DNA from: an uncultured Pelagibacteraceae bacterium
GTDB lineage: Bacteria > Pseudomonadota > Alphaproteobacteria > Pelagibacterales > Pelagibacteraceae
Direction of reading: 5' to 3'
Assembly: GCA_902551755.1 (NCBI GenBank)
Contig: CACDEB010000003.1
Location: 1-64,000, forward strand
Length of the DNA: 64,000 nucleotides
Position numbers and translations under genes: made by a program. The notes beneath the pieces were generated by a model that saw only the letters and a list, made by a program, of their open reading frames with translations, ran no database searches and was not told the DNA's origin. This document shows, one piece after another, positions 8,429 to 17,381 of the stretch (within the stretch, counting starts at the first letter, position 1; each line of letters starts with the position of its first letter).

Positions 8429-9093
8429 CCGGCAGATCTGACCGTTCTAATTAAAGGTTTTGTGTTTTCGATGTTTATAGCTTGTCTTAATCTTCTTATG
8501 TGTACATCAACCGTTCGTGACTCAACGTATATATTTTCTCCCCACACATTGTTTAAGAGTTGTTCTCTTGAGTAAACTCTTTTAGGATTTTTGATAAAAA
8601 AATCTAAGAGTTTAAATTCTGTTGGACCTAAAGTAATTTCCTTATCTTTTCTATAAACTCTTTTTGTAATCCGATCTATTTTTAAATCAGTAAATTCTAC
8701 AATATCCGATGATGATTGAGGCTTAGACCTTCTCAATAAAGATTTAATTCTAGCATTTAATTCTTTTTGACTAAAAGGTTTAGTTACATAATCATCTGCA
8801 CCTGTATCAAATGCTTTTAATTTGTCTTCTTCCTCCCCTTTTGCAGTCAACATAATGACAGGAATATCATTAAACTTATCATCTTTTTTTAAGTTTTTAC
8901 AAATTTCAACACCAGATAATTCAGGTAACATCCAATCCATTAATATCAAATCTGGCTGTTTAGACTTTATTTGTTTAAGAGCATCTTCTCCATTTTCTGA
9001 ATGACTGACTTTATAACCTTCTTTTTCAAGATTATATTTTAACAAACTAACAATTGATGCTTCATCTTCAGCTATGAAAACATGAGCTGACAT
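8410..9093 (-). CDS. phoB: Phosphate regulon response regulator PhoB
   Basis: OmpR-type transcription factor of 227 residues. The receiver domain has the acidic pocket EDE (9-11), the phosphoacceptor D53 in LMDWMLP, T83 in MLTAK and K105 in DYVTKPF. The C-terminal winged helix includes TEFKLLDFFIKNPKRVYSRE and the recognition region SRTVDVHIRRLR. It is the last gene of the phoR-pst-phoU-phoB series on this strand, three bases after phoU. It should bind the tandem 11-bp repeats found upstream of pstS, plcP and dagK. Confidence 0.93.
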   Translation of the reverse strand: MSAHVFIAEDEASIVSLLKYNLEKEGYKVSHSENGEDALKQIKSKQPDLILMDWMLPELSGVEICKNLKKDDKFNDIPVIMLTAKGEEEDKLKAFDTGADDYVTKPFSQKELNARIKSLLRRSKPQSSSDIVEFTDLKIDRITKRVYRKDKEITLGPTEFKLLDFFIKNPKRVYSREQLLNNVWGENIYVESRTVDVHIRRLRQAINIENTKPLIRTVRSAGYSLES

Positions 9094-9096
9094 AAA

Positions 9097-9804
9097 TCAT
9101 TTTTCTCCAGTTACAATTGGCTCTGTGCCCTTAGGTCTTTCACCTTCTAAATATTCACCTTTAACTAAATAATAAATTTGTTCTGCAACATTTGTAGTAT
9201 GATCACCAATACGCTCAACGTTTTTGGTCACAAACAACAAGTGAGTTCCATCCTCTAAATTTTTTTCATTTTCTTTAAGATATTTTATAACTTCTTGCAT
9301 ACAAAGATTTGTTAGATCATCTATTTGCTCATCACTTTCCCAAACATTTATTGCCATTGGCGCAGATCTTTCTAGATAAGCGTCTAATGTTGATTTTAAT
9401 TGTTTTTGAACACTAGTAGATACTCTATTTAATGCATCTACCAAATTCTTTGGAAGATTTTCATTAAGCAAAAGTGTTCTCTTGGATATATTTTTTGCTA
9501 AATCACCTATTCTCTCTAAATCCGAAGACATTTTCAGAGCCGTTACAGTCTCTCTTAAATCAATTGCCATAGGTTGTCTCAATGCAATTAAATTTACAAC
9601 TTGCTGTTCAACTAAAGTCTCAAATTTATCTATTTTTTCATCGTCTTGAATTACAGTTTCTGCAATATCGCTATTTCTTGTTGTAATGGCTTGAATAGCT
9701 TTACCTAAAGCATCCTCACACGCACTTCCCATTTTAATTATATTCGCATTAAGATTTTTGAGTTCTTCTTCGTAAGATTTAACTGTATGTGGCGCTTCAC
9801 CCAT
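9097..9804 (-). CDS. phoU: Phosphate transport system accessory protein PhoU
   Basis: Negative modulator that links the Pst transporter to PhoR signalling; 235 residues, the usual length. It consists of two repeated three-helix bundles, each with a metal-binding ExxxD-type motif: DLERIGDLAKNI in the first and NVERIGDHTTNV in the second, both strongly diagnostic. The start overlaps the pstB stop by one base, so PhoU and PstB are coupled. PhoU normally keeps PhoR silent when phosphate is plentiful. Confidence 0.95.
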   Translation of the reverse strand: MGEAPHTVKSYEEELKNLNANIIKMGSACEDALGKAIQAITTRNSDIAETVIQDDEKIDKFETLVEQQVVNLIALRQPMAIDLRETVTALKMSSDLERIGDLAKNISKRTLLLNENLPKNLVDALNRVSTSVQKQLKSTLDAYLERSAPMAINVWESDEQIDDLTNLCMQEVIKYLKENEKNLEDGTHLLFVTKNVERIGDHTTNVAEQIYYLVKGEYLEGERPKGTEPIVTGEK

Positions 9805-10559
9805 TATCCAAACCTCCCAGTTATATAATCCTGTGTTTTTGTGTTATCAGGATTCTTAAATATCTTATCAGTTGATCCATGTTCAATCAAATGTCCTAGG
9901 TGAAAAAAACCTGTATTTTGAGAGACACGTGCAGCTTGAGCCATAGAATGAGTTACAATTATTATTGTATGCTCCTTTTTTAACTCATCAATCAATTCTT
10001 CAATTTGTGCTGTTGCTATTGGATCTAATGCTGAACAAGGCTCATCCATTAATATAACTTCTGGTCTTACAGAAATTGCTCTAGCAATACAAAGTCTTTG
10101 TTGTTGTCCTCCAGATAAACCAGTTCCAGGTTCATGTAACCTATCTTTTACCTCTTCCCATAGTGCAGCCTTTTTTAAGCTAGTTTCAACAATTTCATCC
10201 ATTTCTTGCTTTGATTGAGCCATACCGTGAATTGTTGGGCCGTAAGATATATTTTCATATACAGTTTTTGGGAAAGGATTGGGTTTTTGAAAAACCATAC
10301 CAATTTTTTCTCTTAGTCTTACGACATCACAACTTTTATCATTGATATTAAAATCATTGATTAAAATTTCTCCTTTAACCCTGCAGATGTCAATTACATC
10401 ATTCATTCTATTAAGACATCTAAGAAAAGTTGATTTACCACAACCAGATGGACCAATTAATGCAGTTACTTGGTTTTCTTCAATATCTAAACCTATATTA
10501 TAGAGAGCTTGTTTTTTTCCATAAAAAACATCAACATCTTTTGCTTTAATCTTTATCAT
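9804..10559 (-). CDS. pstB: Phosphate ABC transporter ATP-binding protein PstB
   Basis: ATPase of the high-affinity phosphate importer, 251 residues from the ATG at 10559, preceded by GGAG at a good distance; an upstream ATG at 10580 lies within pstA and would add a seven-residue tail foreign to the family. Walker A is GPSGCGKST, the signature [14 protein letters not shown], Walker [14 protein letters not shown], and the switch histidine is in VTHSM. PstB-specific text such as RCLNRMND and VFQKPNPFP is present. One-base gap to pstA. Confidence 0.96.
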   Translation of the reverse strand: MIKIKAKDVDVFYGKKQALYNIGLDIEENQVTALIGPSGCGKSTFLRCLNRMNDVIDICRVKGEILINDFNINDKSCDVVRLREKIGMVFQKPNPFPKTVYENISYGPTIHGMAQSKQEMDEIVETSLKKAALWEEVKDRLHEPGTGLSGGQQQRLCIARAISVRPEVILMDEPCSALDPIATAQIEELIDELKKEHTIIIVTHSMAQAARVSQNTGFFHLGHLIEHGSTDKIFKNPDNTKTQDYITGRFG

Positions 10560-10560
10560 T

Positions 10561-11829
10561 TTAACTCCATTTTTTCTCAAACTTATGTCTTATTATTTGG
10601 GCAAATAAATTCATTATTATTAAAAAGCCAAGTAATACCATTATACATGCCGAAACTTTTTCTACAAATCCTCTTTCAGCACTTTCAGCCCAAATATAGA
10701 TTTGAACTGGTAAACTTGCAGCAGGATCCATTGGTGACCCAGGTATCGTGTTAACAAAAGCAACCATTCCAATTAAAATTAGGGGTGCAGTTTCTCCTAA
10801 AGCTTGAGCTAAACCAATTATTGTACCTGATAACGTCCCAGGCATTGAAAGAGGTACTGTATGATGCATTGTGGTTTGCATACGACTTGCTCCCATAGCA
10901 AGTGCTGCCTCTCTTATACTTGGTGGAACCGCTTTTAAGGATGCTCTCGCAGCTATAATTATTGTTGGTAAAGTCATCAACGACAAAGTGATACCTCCAA
11001 CTAAAGGAGTAGATCTGGGAAGATGAAATATAGCCAATAAAACACCTAATCCGAGTAATCCAAAGACAATAGATGGTACTGCGGCCAAGTTATTTATATT
11101 TACCTCAATAAAATCAGTAAACCTATTTTTAGGTGCAAACTCTTCAAGATAAATTGCTGCTAGTACCGCTACAGGAAAGGCTATCATTAAACAAACAAGT
11201 ATAGAAAAAATTGAGCCCATAAATGAACTAGCTATACCAGCAAGTTCTGCTTCTCTTGAGTCTGCATATGTAAAAAAACTGATATTAAATTTACTTTCGA
11301 CTTTACCCTTTGCAACAAGTTGATCAAAAATTTTTAATTGATAATCACTTACTCTTCTTTGATCTTCCGGTAAATCTCTTGGATAATTTCCTTTAAAGAC
11401 TTGATCTAAATCATCTGAAGCAGTTAAATAAACTTCTTTTGTTTTTCCTATTAAACTAGGGTTATTTAAAATCTCATTTTTAATTTCTTTTTCAAAAAAA
11501 TATGACACCATTCTCTTCAACTGATTTTTTTGATCATCATTTGCATTTTGATCTAAATCAGCCATAGATTTTAATGCTATATCGTAATAATCAGCGTCTT
11601 GAAGATCTTCTTTAGATGGATTTTGATCTATCATCATCATTTCAGCGTCAAAGTTTACAGGAACAATCAGCCATGTTTTTTGAAAAGCTGAATATCCAGT
11701 TGAAAATATTTTGAAAATAAAAATTGTTAAAAATAAAAGTGCCATAAAAATTGCACTTTGACCATATAAGCGAAATCTCCGTTCAGCCCTGTATCTTTTA
11801 TTTAATAATTGTTCTTTATTTTTATTCAT
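10561..11829 (-). CDS. pstA: Phosphate ABC transporter permease PstA
   Basis: Inner-membrane half of the phosphate channel, 422 residues. A first helix (about 22-44) is followed by a large periplasmic stretch of about 150 residues rich in D, Q and K, an extension seen in alphaproteobacterial PstA. The C-terminal half carries the six-helix permease core, including the ABC-contact loop [20 protein letters not shown]. The start overlaps pstC by eight bases. Confidence 0.94.
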   Translation of the reverse strand: MNKNKEQLLNKRYRAERRFRLYGQSAIFMALLFLTIFIFKIFSTGYSAFQKTWLIVPVNFDAEMMMIDQNPSKEDLQDADYYDIALKSMADLDQNANDDQKNQLKRMVSYFFEKEIKNEILNNPSLIGKTKEVYLTASDDLDQVFKGNYPRDLPEDQRRVSDYQLKIFDQLVAKGKVESKFNISFFTYADSREAELAGIASSFMGSIFSILVCLMIAFPVAVLAAIYLEEFAPKNRFTDFIEVNINNLAAVPSIVFGLLGLGVLLAIFHLPRSTPLVGGITLSLMTLPTIIIAARASLKAVPPSIREAALAMGASRMQTTMHHTVPLSMPGTLSGTIIGLAQALGETAPLILIGMVAFVNTIPGSPMDPAASLPVQIYIWAESAERGFVEKVSACIMVLLGFLIIMNLFAQIIRHKFEKKWS

Positions 11830-13207
11830 ATTTCTCTCTATATTTTTTAACTACTCTTAAGGCTACAATGTTTAAACAAAGCGTTACTAAAAATAATGAC
11901 ATACCTAAAGCAAAAGCGGCTTGTGTTTTTGGATCACCAAAAGCTTGGTCTCCAATTAAAATTACCACAATTTGTGCTGTGATTGTTGAAGTAGATTCTA
12001 ATGGGTTAAAAGTCAAGTTTGCTGCTAAACCAGAAGCCATAACAACTATCATTGTTTCTCCAATAGCTCTTGAAACACCTAACAAAATAGATCCAACGAT
12101 GCCAGGTAATGCCGCTGGGAAAATAACTCTCTTGATTGTTTCTGATTTAGTTGCTCCCATAGCGTAACTTCCATCTCTTAAACTTTGAGGAACACTTGTA
12201 ATAACATCATCACTCAAGCTTGAGATAAATGGTATGATCATAATTCCCATTACTCCTCCTGCCGCTAAAGCACTTTCAGCTGAAACTTCAAGACCCATTG
12301 AAGTTCCTAATTCTTTTAAAAAAGGGCCAACAGTTAGAGCAGCAAAAAAACCATAAACAACAGTTGGTATACCAGCTAAAATTTCAATTAAAGGTTTTGC
12401 ATATTGTCTTACTTTGCTTGATGCATATTCAGCTAAATAAATTCCACTCATTAATCCAATTGGGATGGCTACGCACATAGCTATTAACGCTATAAAAAAA
12501 GTACCTGCAAAAATAGGGACTGCCCCAAAAGTATCGGAATACATTGTCGGATCTAAAGCCTCAGAAGAGTCTCTAACAAAAGCTTTTGCTGGATACCAGT
12601 GAGTTCCAAATACAAAATCAAATAATGGAATTACTTTAAAAAAATCTATTGTTTGAAATATAAGTGAAAAAACTATCCCAACAGTAGTTAATATTGCGGC
12701 TAAAGAAGCTGTAAATAAAACTGCGTTCAAAAATTTTTCAACTGGTTCTCTTGTTCTAGAATTAGATGAAATTCTTTTATAAGCGTAAGCAACTGAAGCA
12801 ATAATTATAGATAATACTATAACAGCTTTTGAACTTTGAGCTATTGATCGAAGACTTAAATATTTTTCTGCTGAAGCCTCAATAAAAGGTGTAATTTCTC
12901 CAGTAAATTGTCCCCGAGACAAGGATTTTGTTTTTTCGTATATTAAATTTAATTCATCATCAAGATAACCTTGATTTGAATAATCGCTTAAGACTAATAG
13001 TTTTACAATTGTAGGCTCAAAAATTGCCCATAAAGAAAAAATTATAAAGGCCGGTATTGCACACCAGATTGCAAGATAATAACCATAAAATTGTGGTAAT
13101 GCAGTTAATCTTTTTTTTGAAGATTGAATTGTATATGCTTTTCTCCGTCCAAAATAGTAACTTGTGAAACCTAAAAGAACTATAAATGTAAATAATATTA
13201 AGTTCAA
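11822..13207 (-). CDS. pstC: Phosphate ABC transporter permease PstC
   Basis: Partner permease of PstA, 461 residues. An N-terminal helix, a soluble periplasmic region (about 75-120) and a second helical region precede the core, which has the cytoplasmic contact loop SYAMGATKSETIKRVIFPAA. The start is TTG at 13207 with GGAGA five bases before it; no ATG fits as well. The gene lies 90 bases downstream of pstS behind a clear terminator hairpin, so expression below that of pstS is likely. Confidence 0.93.
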   Translation of the reverse strand: MNLILFTFIVLLGFTSYYFGRRKAYTIQSSKKRLTALPQFYGYYLAIWCAIPAFIIFSLWAIFEPTIVKLLVLSDYSNQGYLDDELNLIYEKTKSLSRGQFTGEITPFIEASAEKYLSLRSIAQSSKAVIVLSIIIASVAYAYKRISSNSRTREPVEKFLNAVLFTASLAAILTTVGIVFSLIFQTIDFFKVIPLFDFVFGTHWYPAKAFVRDSSEALDPTMYSDTFGAVPIFAGTFFIALIAMCVAIPIGLMSGIYLAEYASSKVRQYAKPLIEILAGIPTVVYGFFAALTVGPFLKELGTSMGLEVSAESALAAGGVMGIMIIPFISSLSDDVITSVPQSLRDGSYAMGATKSETIKRVIFPAALPGIVGSILLGVSRAIGETMIVVMASGLAANLTFNPLESTSTITAQIVVILIGDQAFGDPKTQAAFALGMSLFLVTLCLNIVALRVVKKYREKYE

Positions 13208-13242
13208 AGAATCTCCTATATTGAGGACTTTACTCTTATTTC

Positions 13243-13273
13243 AAAAAAAAGGGGTCTAAAAAGACCCCCTTTT
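13243..13273 (-). terminator. Intrinsic terminator/attenuator between pstS and pstC
   Basis: On the minus strand a 7-bp GC-rich stem (AGACCCC and GGGGTCT, plus strand 13251-13257 and 13262-13268) with a four-base loop is followed by eight T (plus-strand A run 13243-13250). It follows the pstS stop by about 25 bases. Partial readthrough would give abundant binding protein and less transporter, a common arrangement for ABC systems. Confidence 0.85.
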
Positions 13274-13297
13274 AAACATTTGTTAATCAAGAAATAA

Positions 13298-14329
13298 TTA
13301 ATTACCCATAGCAACTAGCTTTGTAGCATTAGTTCTTGTTGTTTTATACAACTTAGAGTCTAATGGTACTAAACCAATGTCCGCTAGGTAACCACCTTTT
13401 CCTATAGCTTTCTTCGTTGTGAATTCTTTCACAAACTCATGTAAGCCTGGAATTACTCCAACGTGAGCTTTTTTCACGTAAAAGAATAAAGGTCTTGCAA
13501 CAGCATAACTGTAGTCTTGAATAGACTTTAATGACGGTTGTCCACCATCAATACTTGCTGCTTGCAATTTATCTTTTGCAGCTAGGAAATAACTGAAACC
13601 AAAGAAACCAAACATTTCTTTATCTTGAGTTAACTTTTGGATGATCAAACTATCGTTTTCTCCAACTTCAATAGCAGCACCATCTTCTCTGTAAAGTTTT
13701 TGAGGTTTTTTGTATTTTTTATTTCCAGCTTCAAAACCAGCTTTATAAAGAGCTTTAGCTTCTTTAGTCATACCTTTTTTCATTACTAAAGAATTCCAAG
13801 CATCTCTAGTTCCTGATGTTCCTGGTGGAATCATCACTTTAATTTTTTGTTTTGGTAAACTAGGGTCAATTTGGTCCCAAGTTTTATAAATATTTGGAAC
13901 TAATTTACCATCAACAACTGTATGAGCGGCTAGCGCTAAGTATAATTGTTCTTTTGTAAAGTTTACTGGTTTTGCATCTTTACTGTAAGCTAATGTGATT
14001 CCGTCGTTTCCAATTACGATTTCAACGATTTCATTTACACCATTTTTCTTACAAAGAGCTTTTTCTTTATCTTTCATAGCTCTTGATGCGTTTGTTATAT
14101 CTGGATGTTGTTCACCTACACCAGCACAAAATAGTTTAGCTCCACCACCAGTACCAGTAGACTCAATAACAGGAGTTTTAAATCCTGAACCACCAAATCT
14201 TTCAGCAACAACAGTCGCATAAGGGAATACTGTAGAAGAACCAACTATCTTAATTTGATCTCTTGCTTGAGCAACAGTTGCTATTGACAAAGCAACTAAT
14301 GAAGCAATTATTATAGTTAGTTTTTTCAT
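13298..14329 (-). CDS. pstS: Phosphate-binding periplasmic protein PstS
   Basis: High-affinity phosphate-binding protein, 343 residues from the ATG at 14329. A signal peptide is clear: MKKLTIIIAS start, hydrophobic core, cleavage likely after AQA (about residue 22). Phosphate-contact motifs are GSSTVFPYA and ESTGTGGGAKLFC. A second ATG six codons upstream (14347) is possible, but the chosen one gives the classical MKK signal. A three-unit Pho-box-like repeat lies 67 bases upstream. PstS is usually one of the most abundant proteins of phosphate-starved marine bacteria. Confidence 0.95.
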   Translation of the reverse strand: MKKLTIIIASLVALSIATVAQARDQIKIVGSSTVFPYATVVAERFGGSGFKTPVIESTGTGGGAKLFCAGVGEQHPDITNASRAMKDKEKALCKKNGVNEIVEIVIGNDGITLAYSKDAKPVNFTKEQLYLALAAHTVVDGKLVPNIYKTWDQIDPSLPKQKIKVMIPPGTSGTRDAWNSLVMKKGMTKEAKALYKAGFEAGNKKYKKPQKLYREDGAAIEVGENDSLIIQKLTQDKEMFGFFGFSYFLAAKDKLQAASIDGGQPSLKSIQDYSYAVARPLFFYVKKAHVGVIPGLHEFVKEFTTKKAIGKGGYLADIGLVPLDSKLYKTTRTNATKLVAMGN

Positions 14330-14396
14330 TATCTTTAATCCTTTCATTATTTATTAATTAAAAGATGATTGACTCATATAAATTCATTGAATCTTT

Positions 14397-14429
14397 ATTA
14401 TTACAAAATTGTTACACTTTTGTTAAAAA
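14397..14429 (-). promoter_or_regulatory. Pho-box-like operator of pstS, three 11-bp repeats
   Basis: Read on the minus strand there are three consecutive 11-mers, TTTTTAACAAA, AGTGTAACAAT and TTTGTAATAAT, sharing the core T(G/T)TAA(C/T)A at exactly one helical turn. PhoB boxes are known as direct repeats of about 11 bp (CTGTCATA in Escherichia coli), and TGTAACA is a plausible variant. The repeats point toward pstS and end 67 bases before its start. Very similar repeats lie in the plcP/dagK spacer. Confidence 0.7.
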
Positions 14430-14461
14430 GGTAACTTTATAGTTGTAATCTAATAAAACAT

Positions 14462-15070
14462 TTAGTTGTATTTTTTGGATATAATTATCTTTTCAACATC
14501 AGTTTCTAGGCCACCCATACATGACACGGGGTTTACCTGTTCACTGAGAGCAAGTTCTTTGCTTGGACGTAAAGTTATTTCAAGTTTTACCAATTTTACT
14601 AATTCCTCTCTAATATCTTCATCATATCTCCAGCTAGGCCATGAACTTGGTGTTGAAAATATAGAGGTTAAATAACTTGTAGCCATAGAATATCTGTAAT
14701 TACTCAAATTTTCATTTCTCAATAAAAAATCTCTAACAGAACTAAAAATATTTCTACATCTTAAAGAATCTGAAAAATAATTTTCCTTCTTTAGATTTTT
14801 ATTCATAGGAACAGAAACAATTAAATCGATTGCATTTTTAGAATAAGAGGAAACTACATCTGTATAAAATTCAGTTTCAGTAATTTCTAAATGATTCTTT
14901 ATAGAAGGAAATGAGTTTTTTAAATCTGCTTCTAATCTAAAGATTCCAATATCAAAAACTGTAAGTTGCTGATTTCTTAATAATGTGGTGATATCTTTAG
15001 AAAAAGCACTTGTTGTTATAGAGCTTAATAAAAAAGCAAAAATCAAAATATTTTTGAATATTTTAACCAT
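14462..15070 (-). CDS. Unknown exported protein in the pho/pst locus
   Basis: A 202-residue protein that I do not recognise. It starts with a signal peptide (hydrophobic stretch about 7-20, likely cleavage after SAFS), so it should be periplasmic or outer-membrane attached. The mature part is mixed alpha/beta in character, has two cysteines (about residue 125 in LRCRNIF and near 184 in VSCMGG) that could form a disulfide, and aromatic text SWPSWRYDED. It lies between phoR and pstS on the same strand, 132 bases before pstS. A degenerate Pho-box-like repeat lies upstream, so induction by phosphate starvation is likely. Function unknown. Confidence 0.75.
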   Translation of the reverse strand: MVKIFKNILIFAFLLSSITTSAFSKDITTLLRNQQLTVFDIGIFRLEADLKNSFPSIKNHLEITETEFYTDVVSSYSKNAIDLIVSVPMNKNLKKENYFSDSLRCRNIFSSVRDFLLRNENLSNYRYSMATSYLTSIFSTPSSWPSWRYDEDIREELVKLVKLEITLRPSKELALSEQVNPVSCMGGLETDVEKIIISKKYN

Positions 15071-15111
15071 ATAAAAAATTAATTAAAAGATTAACATAAA
15101 TCAAGTAAAGA

Positions 15112-15144
15112 ATTGTTAAAAAAACCTTCTAAAACTATTACAAT
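15112..15144 (-). promoter_or_regulatory. Possible degenerate Pho-box upstream of the unknown exported gene
   Basis: On the minus strand ATTGTAATAGT (15134-15144) and TTTTTAACAAT (15112-15122) match the repeat unit seen at pstS and stand exactly 22 bp, two units, apart; the unit between them does not match. The box ends 41 bases before the start codon, closer than at the other genes. Weak on its own in such AT-rich DNA. Confidence 0.3.
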
Positions 15145-15160
15145 ATAATATTTTTTAAAT

Positions 15161-16306
15161 TTAAGTTTTCGCTGGTAAATAAATTTGAATTTCAGTTCCT
15201 TGGTTTTCCTCACTTAGAATCTCATAGTGTCCACGATGTTGAGTAATTATATGTTTAACAATAGCTAATCCTAAACCAGTTCCACCAACCTTGTTACTTT
15301 GTTCAAGGTCTACTCTAAAAAATCTTTCTGTAATTCTAGAAATATATCTTTGAGGAATACCAACACCTTCATCTTTAATACTAATCATAAAATTTTTTTC
15401 TAACAATTTGCCATCACTAATTTTGCTTGATATAAAAATAGACTTGTTTTCGTTTGAATACTTTATTGCATTGTCTAAAAGATTTGAAAAAACAGTTTGT
15501 AATTTTTTTTCATCTCCAATAACAATTGTTGGATTTGCGAGTGATAAATTAATATTTAATTTATTTTTTTTTAAAATAATTTCAAAATTACTAATAATTG
15601 TTTTGAAAAGGTCATTTATGTTAACTAAAGAGTTTGGCCTTATATGTTCTTCTAATTCAATTCTTGTGAGTATTAAAAGATCATTAATTAAATTTTCCAT
15701 TCTATTTGATTGTTCAGTTATTATTTTCATAAATTTTTTTTTAGCTTTATCGTCCGCTGCCGCCGGACCTTCAATAGTTTCTAAAGATCCTTTGATAGCC
15801 ATCAAGGGTGTTCTTAATTCGTGACTTACATTGGCTACAAAATCAGTTTTAAATTTTTGTGCTTTTGTAATTTCAGTAAAATCTTTTAAAAATAACACAA
15901 CAGAATCTGGTTCAGTAAATAAATGAGTTGGGCCAGGAATAATATAAATTTTATAAAATTGATATGATGGCAAGTCTATTTCTATATCAATGTTTTTGGT
16001 TTTATTTTCAACTATAGCTTTTTCAATATTTTCTATTAATTCTGGCTTTCGAATTACAGAAGATATGTTTTTATCAACTAAACTACTTCCAAATCTTTTT
16101 AATGCACTTGGATTAGCATACTTAATTATGTTAAATTTATTTAATGCAAAAAACTGATCTTCAAGCTCATCAATAATTACTCTTTTTGTTTTTTCCTCTC
16201 TTTTATTGATTATTGTAGCTGTATTTATTGACTTATTTTTTTTTTGATTAAGTAAATAGAGAAGATAAATTATAACAACTATAAGTAGAATGATAAAATA
16301 TTCCAT
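15161..16306 (-). CDS. phoR: Phosphate regulon sensor histidine kinase PhoR
   Basis: Membrane-anchored kinase of 381 residues. One helix (3-20) without a periplasmic domain is followed by a PAS-like region (about 45-145), the H-box FVANVSHELRTPL with phosphoacceptor H162, the N-box NLLDNAIKYS, G1 DEGVGIP and G2 GTGLGLAIVKHI. One N-terminal helix plus PAS is the PhoR pattern. It heads the series phoR, unknown, pstS, pstC, pstA, pstB, phoU, phoB. PhoR phosphorylates PhoB when Pst and PhoU report low phosphate. Confidence 0.9.
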   Translation of the reverse strand: MEYFIILLIVVIIYLLYLLNQKKNKSINTATIINKREEKTKRVIIDELEDQFFALNKFNIIKYANPSALKRFGSSLVDKNISSVIRKPELIENIEKAIVENKTKNIDIEIDLPSYQFYKIYIIPGPTHLFTEPDSVVLFLKDFTEITKAQKFKTDFVANVSHELRTPLMAIKGSLETIEGPAAADDKAKKKFMKIITEQSNRMENLINDLLILTRIELEEHIRPNSLVNINDLFKTIISNFEIILKKNKLNINLSLANPTIVIGDEKKLQTVFSNLLDNAIKYSNENKSIFISSKISDGKLLEKNFMISIKDEGVGIPQRYISRITERFFRVDLEQSNKVGGTGLGLAIVKHIITQHRGHYEILSEENQGTEIQIYLPAKT

Positions 16307-16370
16307 AAATTTAGATTGGTTAATTTTGCATCATTACGCTTTTTAATGCAAACAAATTAAAAATAATTAA

Positions 16371-17378
16371 CTAATGATTTGGTGAAATATTATTAAAAAA
16401 TATTTTTGCTGTTTCTTCCCAAGTGAATTTTTTTGCAAATTCAAGACAATCATTTCTATCAACTTTTAAAGCTTTATGGGCTGAAACTTTAAGATCATTA
16501 TCTAAACAATTTATTTTAGATCCTTCAAATATATCTTTGGGACCTGGGACAGGATACGCGGCAACAGGTGTTCCGCAATTTAAAGCCTCTGTAACTACAA
16601 TTCCAAATGTATCTGTTTTACTAGGGAATACAAATACATCGGAAGATGCAAAATGTGATGCTAATTCGCCATTTGTTTTTTCTCCTAAAAAAATATCTTT
16701 AGGAAATTCTTTTTTTAATTTTTTTAAATCAGGTCCTTTTCCTATTATTATTTTTGTACCTTCTAAATTACATTCTAAAAAAGCTCTTATATTTTTCTCA
16801 ACTGCAACTCTTCCAACATAAATCCAAATTGGTCTTTTGTGAGGTAAATCAATTTTTTTAGGGTTCTTAAAAGCTCCATGATTTCCTCCTCTAGTCCAAG
16901 TAATCATTTTATTATTGTCTATACCTATATCTATTAATTCTTTTCTCATAGACTCTGTTGTTACTAAAATTCTCTCAGCTTTGTTATGAAAGTTTGCTAG
17001 AAATTTTTCAGCCCATTTTGCAGGTATAATAGGAAAGTATAGTTTGATATATTTATCAAATCTCGTATGAAAACTGGTAGTAAACTTTAGATTATTTTTT
17101 AAACAATATCTTCTCGTCATAGTCCCAATAGGACCTTCGGTAGCGATATGAATTGCATCAGGTTTTATTTTTTTTATTAAACTACCGACTCTAGGCCAAA
17201 CATTAATTGATAGTCTAATTTCATTATATTTTGGCATCGGGAAAGTTAAAAATAAGTCTGGTGTAAGATATTCTATAATGTGACCTTGTTTTTTTAAGAT
17301 CTCACCTGTTTCATGAAGGGTTCTAACAACGCCATTTACTTGTGGAAAGTATGCATCTGTAGCAATTAAAATTTTCAT
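16371..17378 (-). CDS. agt: GT4 glycosyltransferase, Agt type, probable glycolipid synthase
   Basis: 335 residues with the GT-B fold of family GT4. The N-domain begins ILIATDAYFPQVNGVVRT, the C-domain has WIYVGRVAVEKN and the donor-site segment FPSKTDTFGIVVTEAL followed by CGTPVAAYPVPGP. This pattern is common in enzymes adding a sugar to diacylglycerol. It follows the plcP gene by three bases; in marine bacteria PlcP and Agt act in sequence, PlcP giving diacylglycerol and Agt glucosyl- or glucuronosyl-diacylglycerol. I infer the same here. Another mannosyl- or glucosyltransferase role is possible from sequence alone. Confidence 0.8.
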   Translation of the reverse strand: MKILIATDAYFPQVNGVVRTLHETGEILKKQGHIIEYLTPDLFLTFPMPKYNEIRLSINVWPRVGSLIKKIKPDAIHIATEGPIGTMTRRYCLKNNLKFTTSFHTRFDKYIKLYFPIIPAKWAEKFLANFHNKAERILVTTESMRKELIDIGIDNNKMITWTRGGNHGAFKNPKKIDLPHKRPIWIYVGRVAVEKNIRAFLECNLEGTKIIIGKGPDLKKLKKEFPKDIFLGEKTNGELASHFASSDVFVFPSKTDTFGIVVTEALNCGTPVAAYPVPGPKDIFEGSKINCLDNDLKVSAHKALKVDRNDCLEFAKKFTWEETAKIFFNNISPNH

Positions 17379-17381
17379 TAA

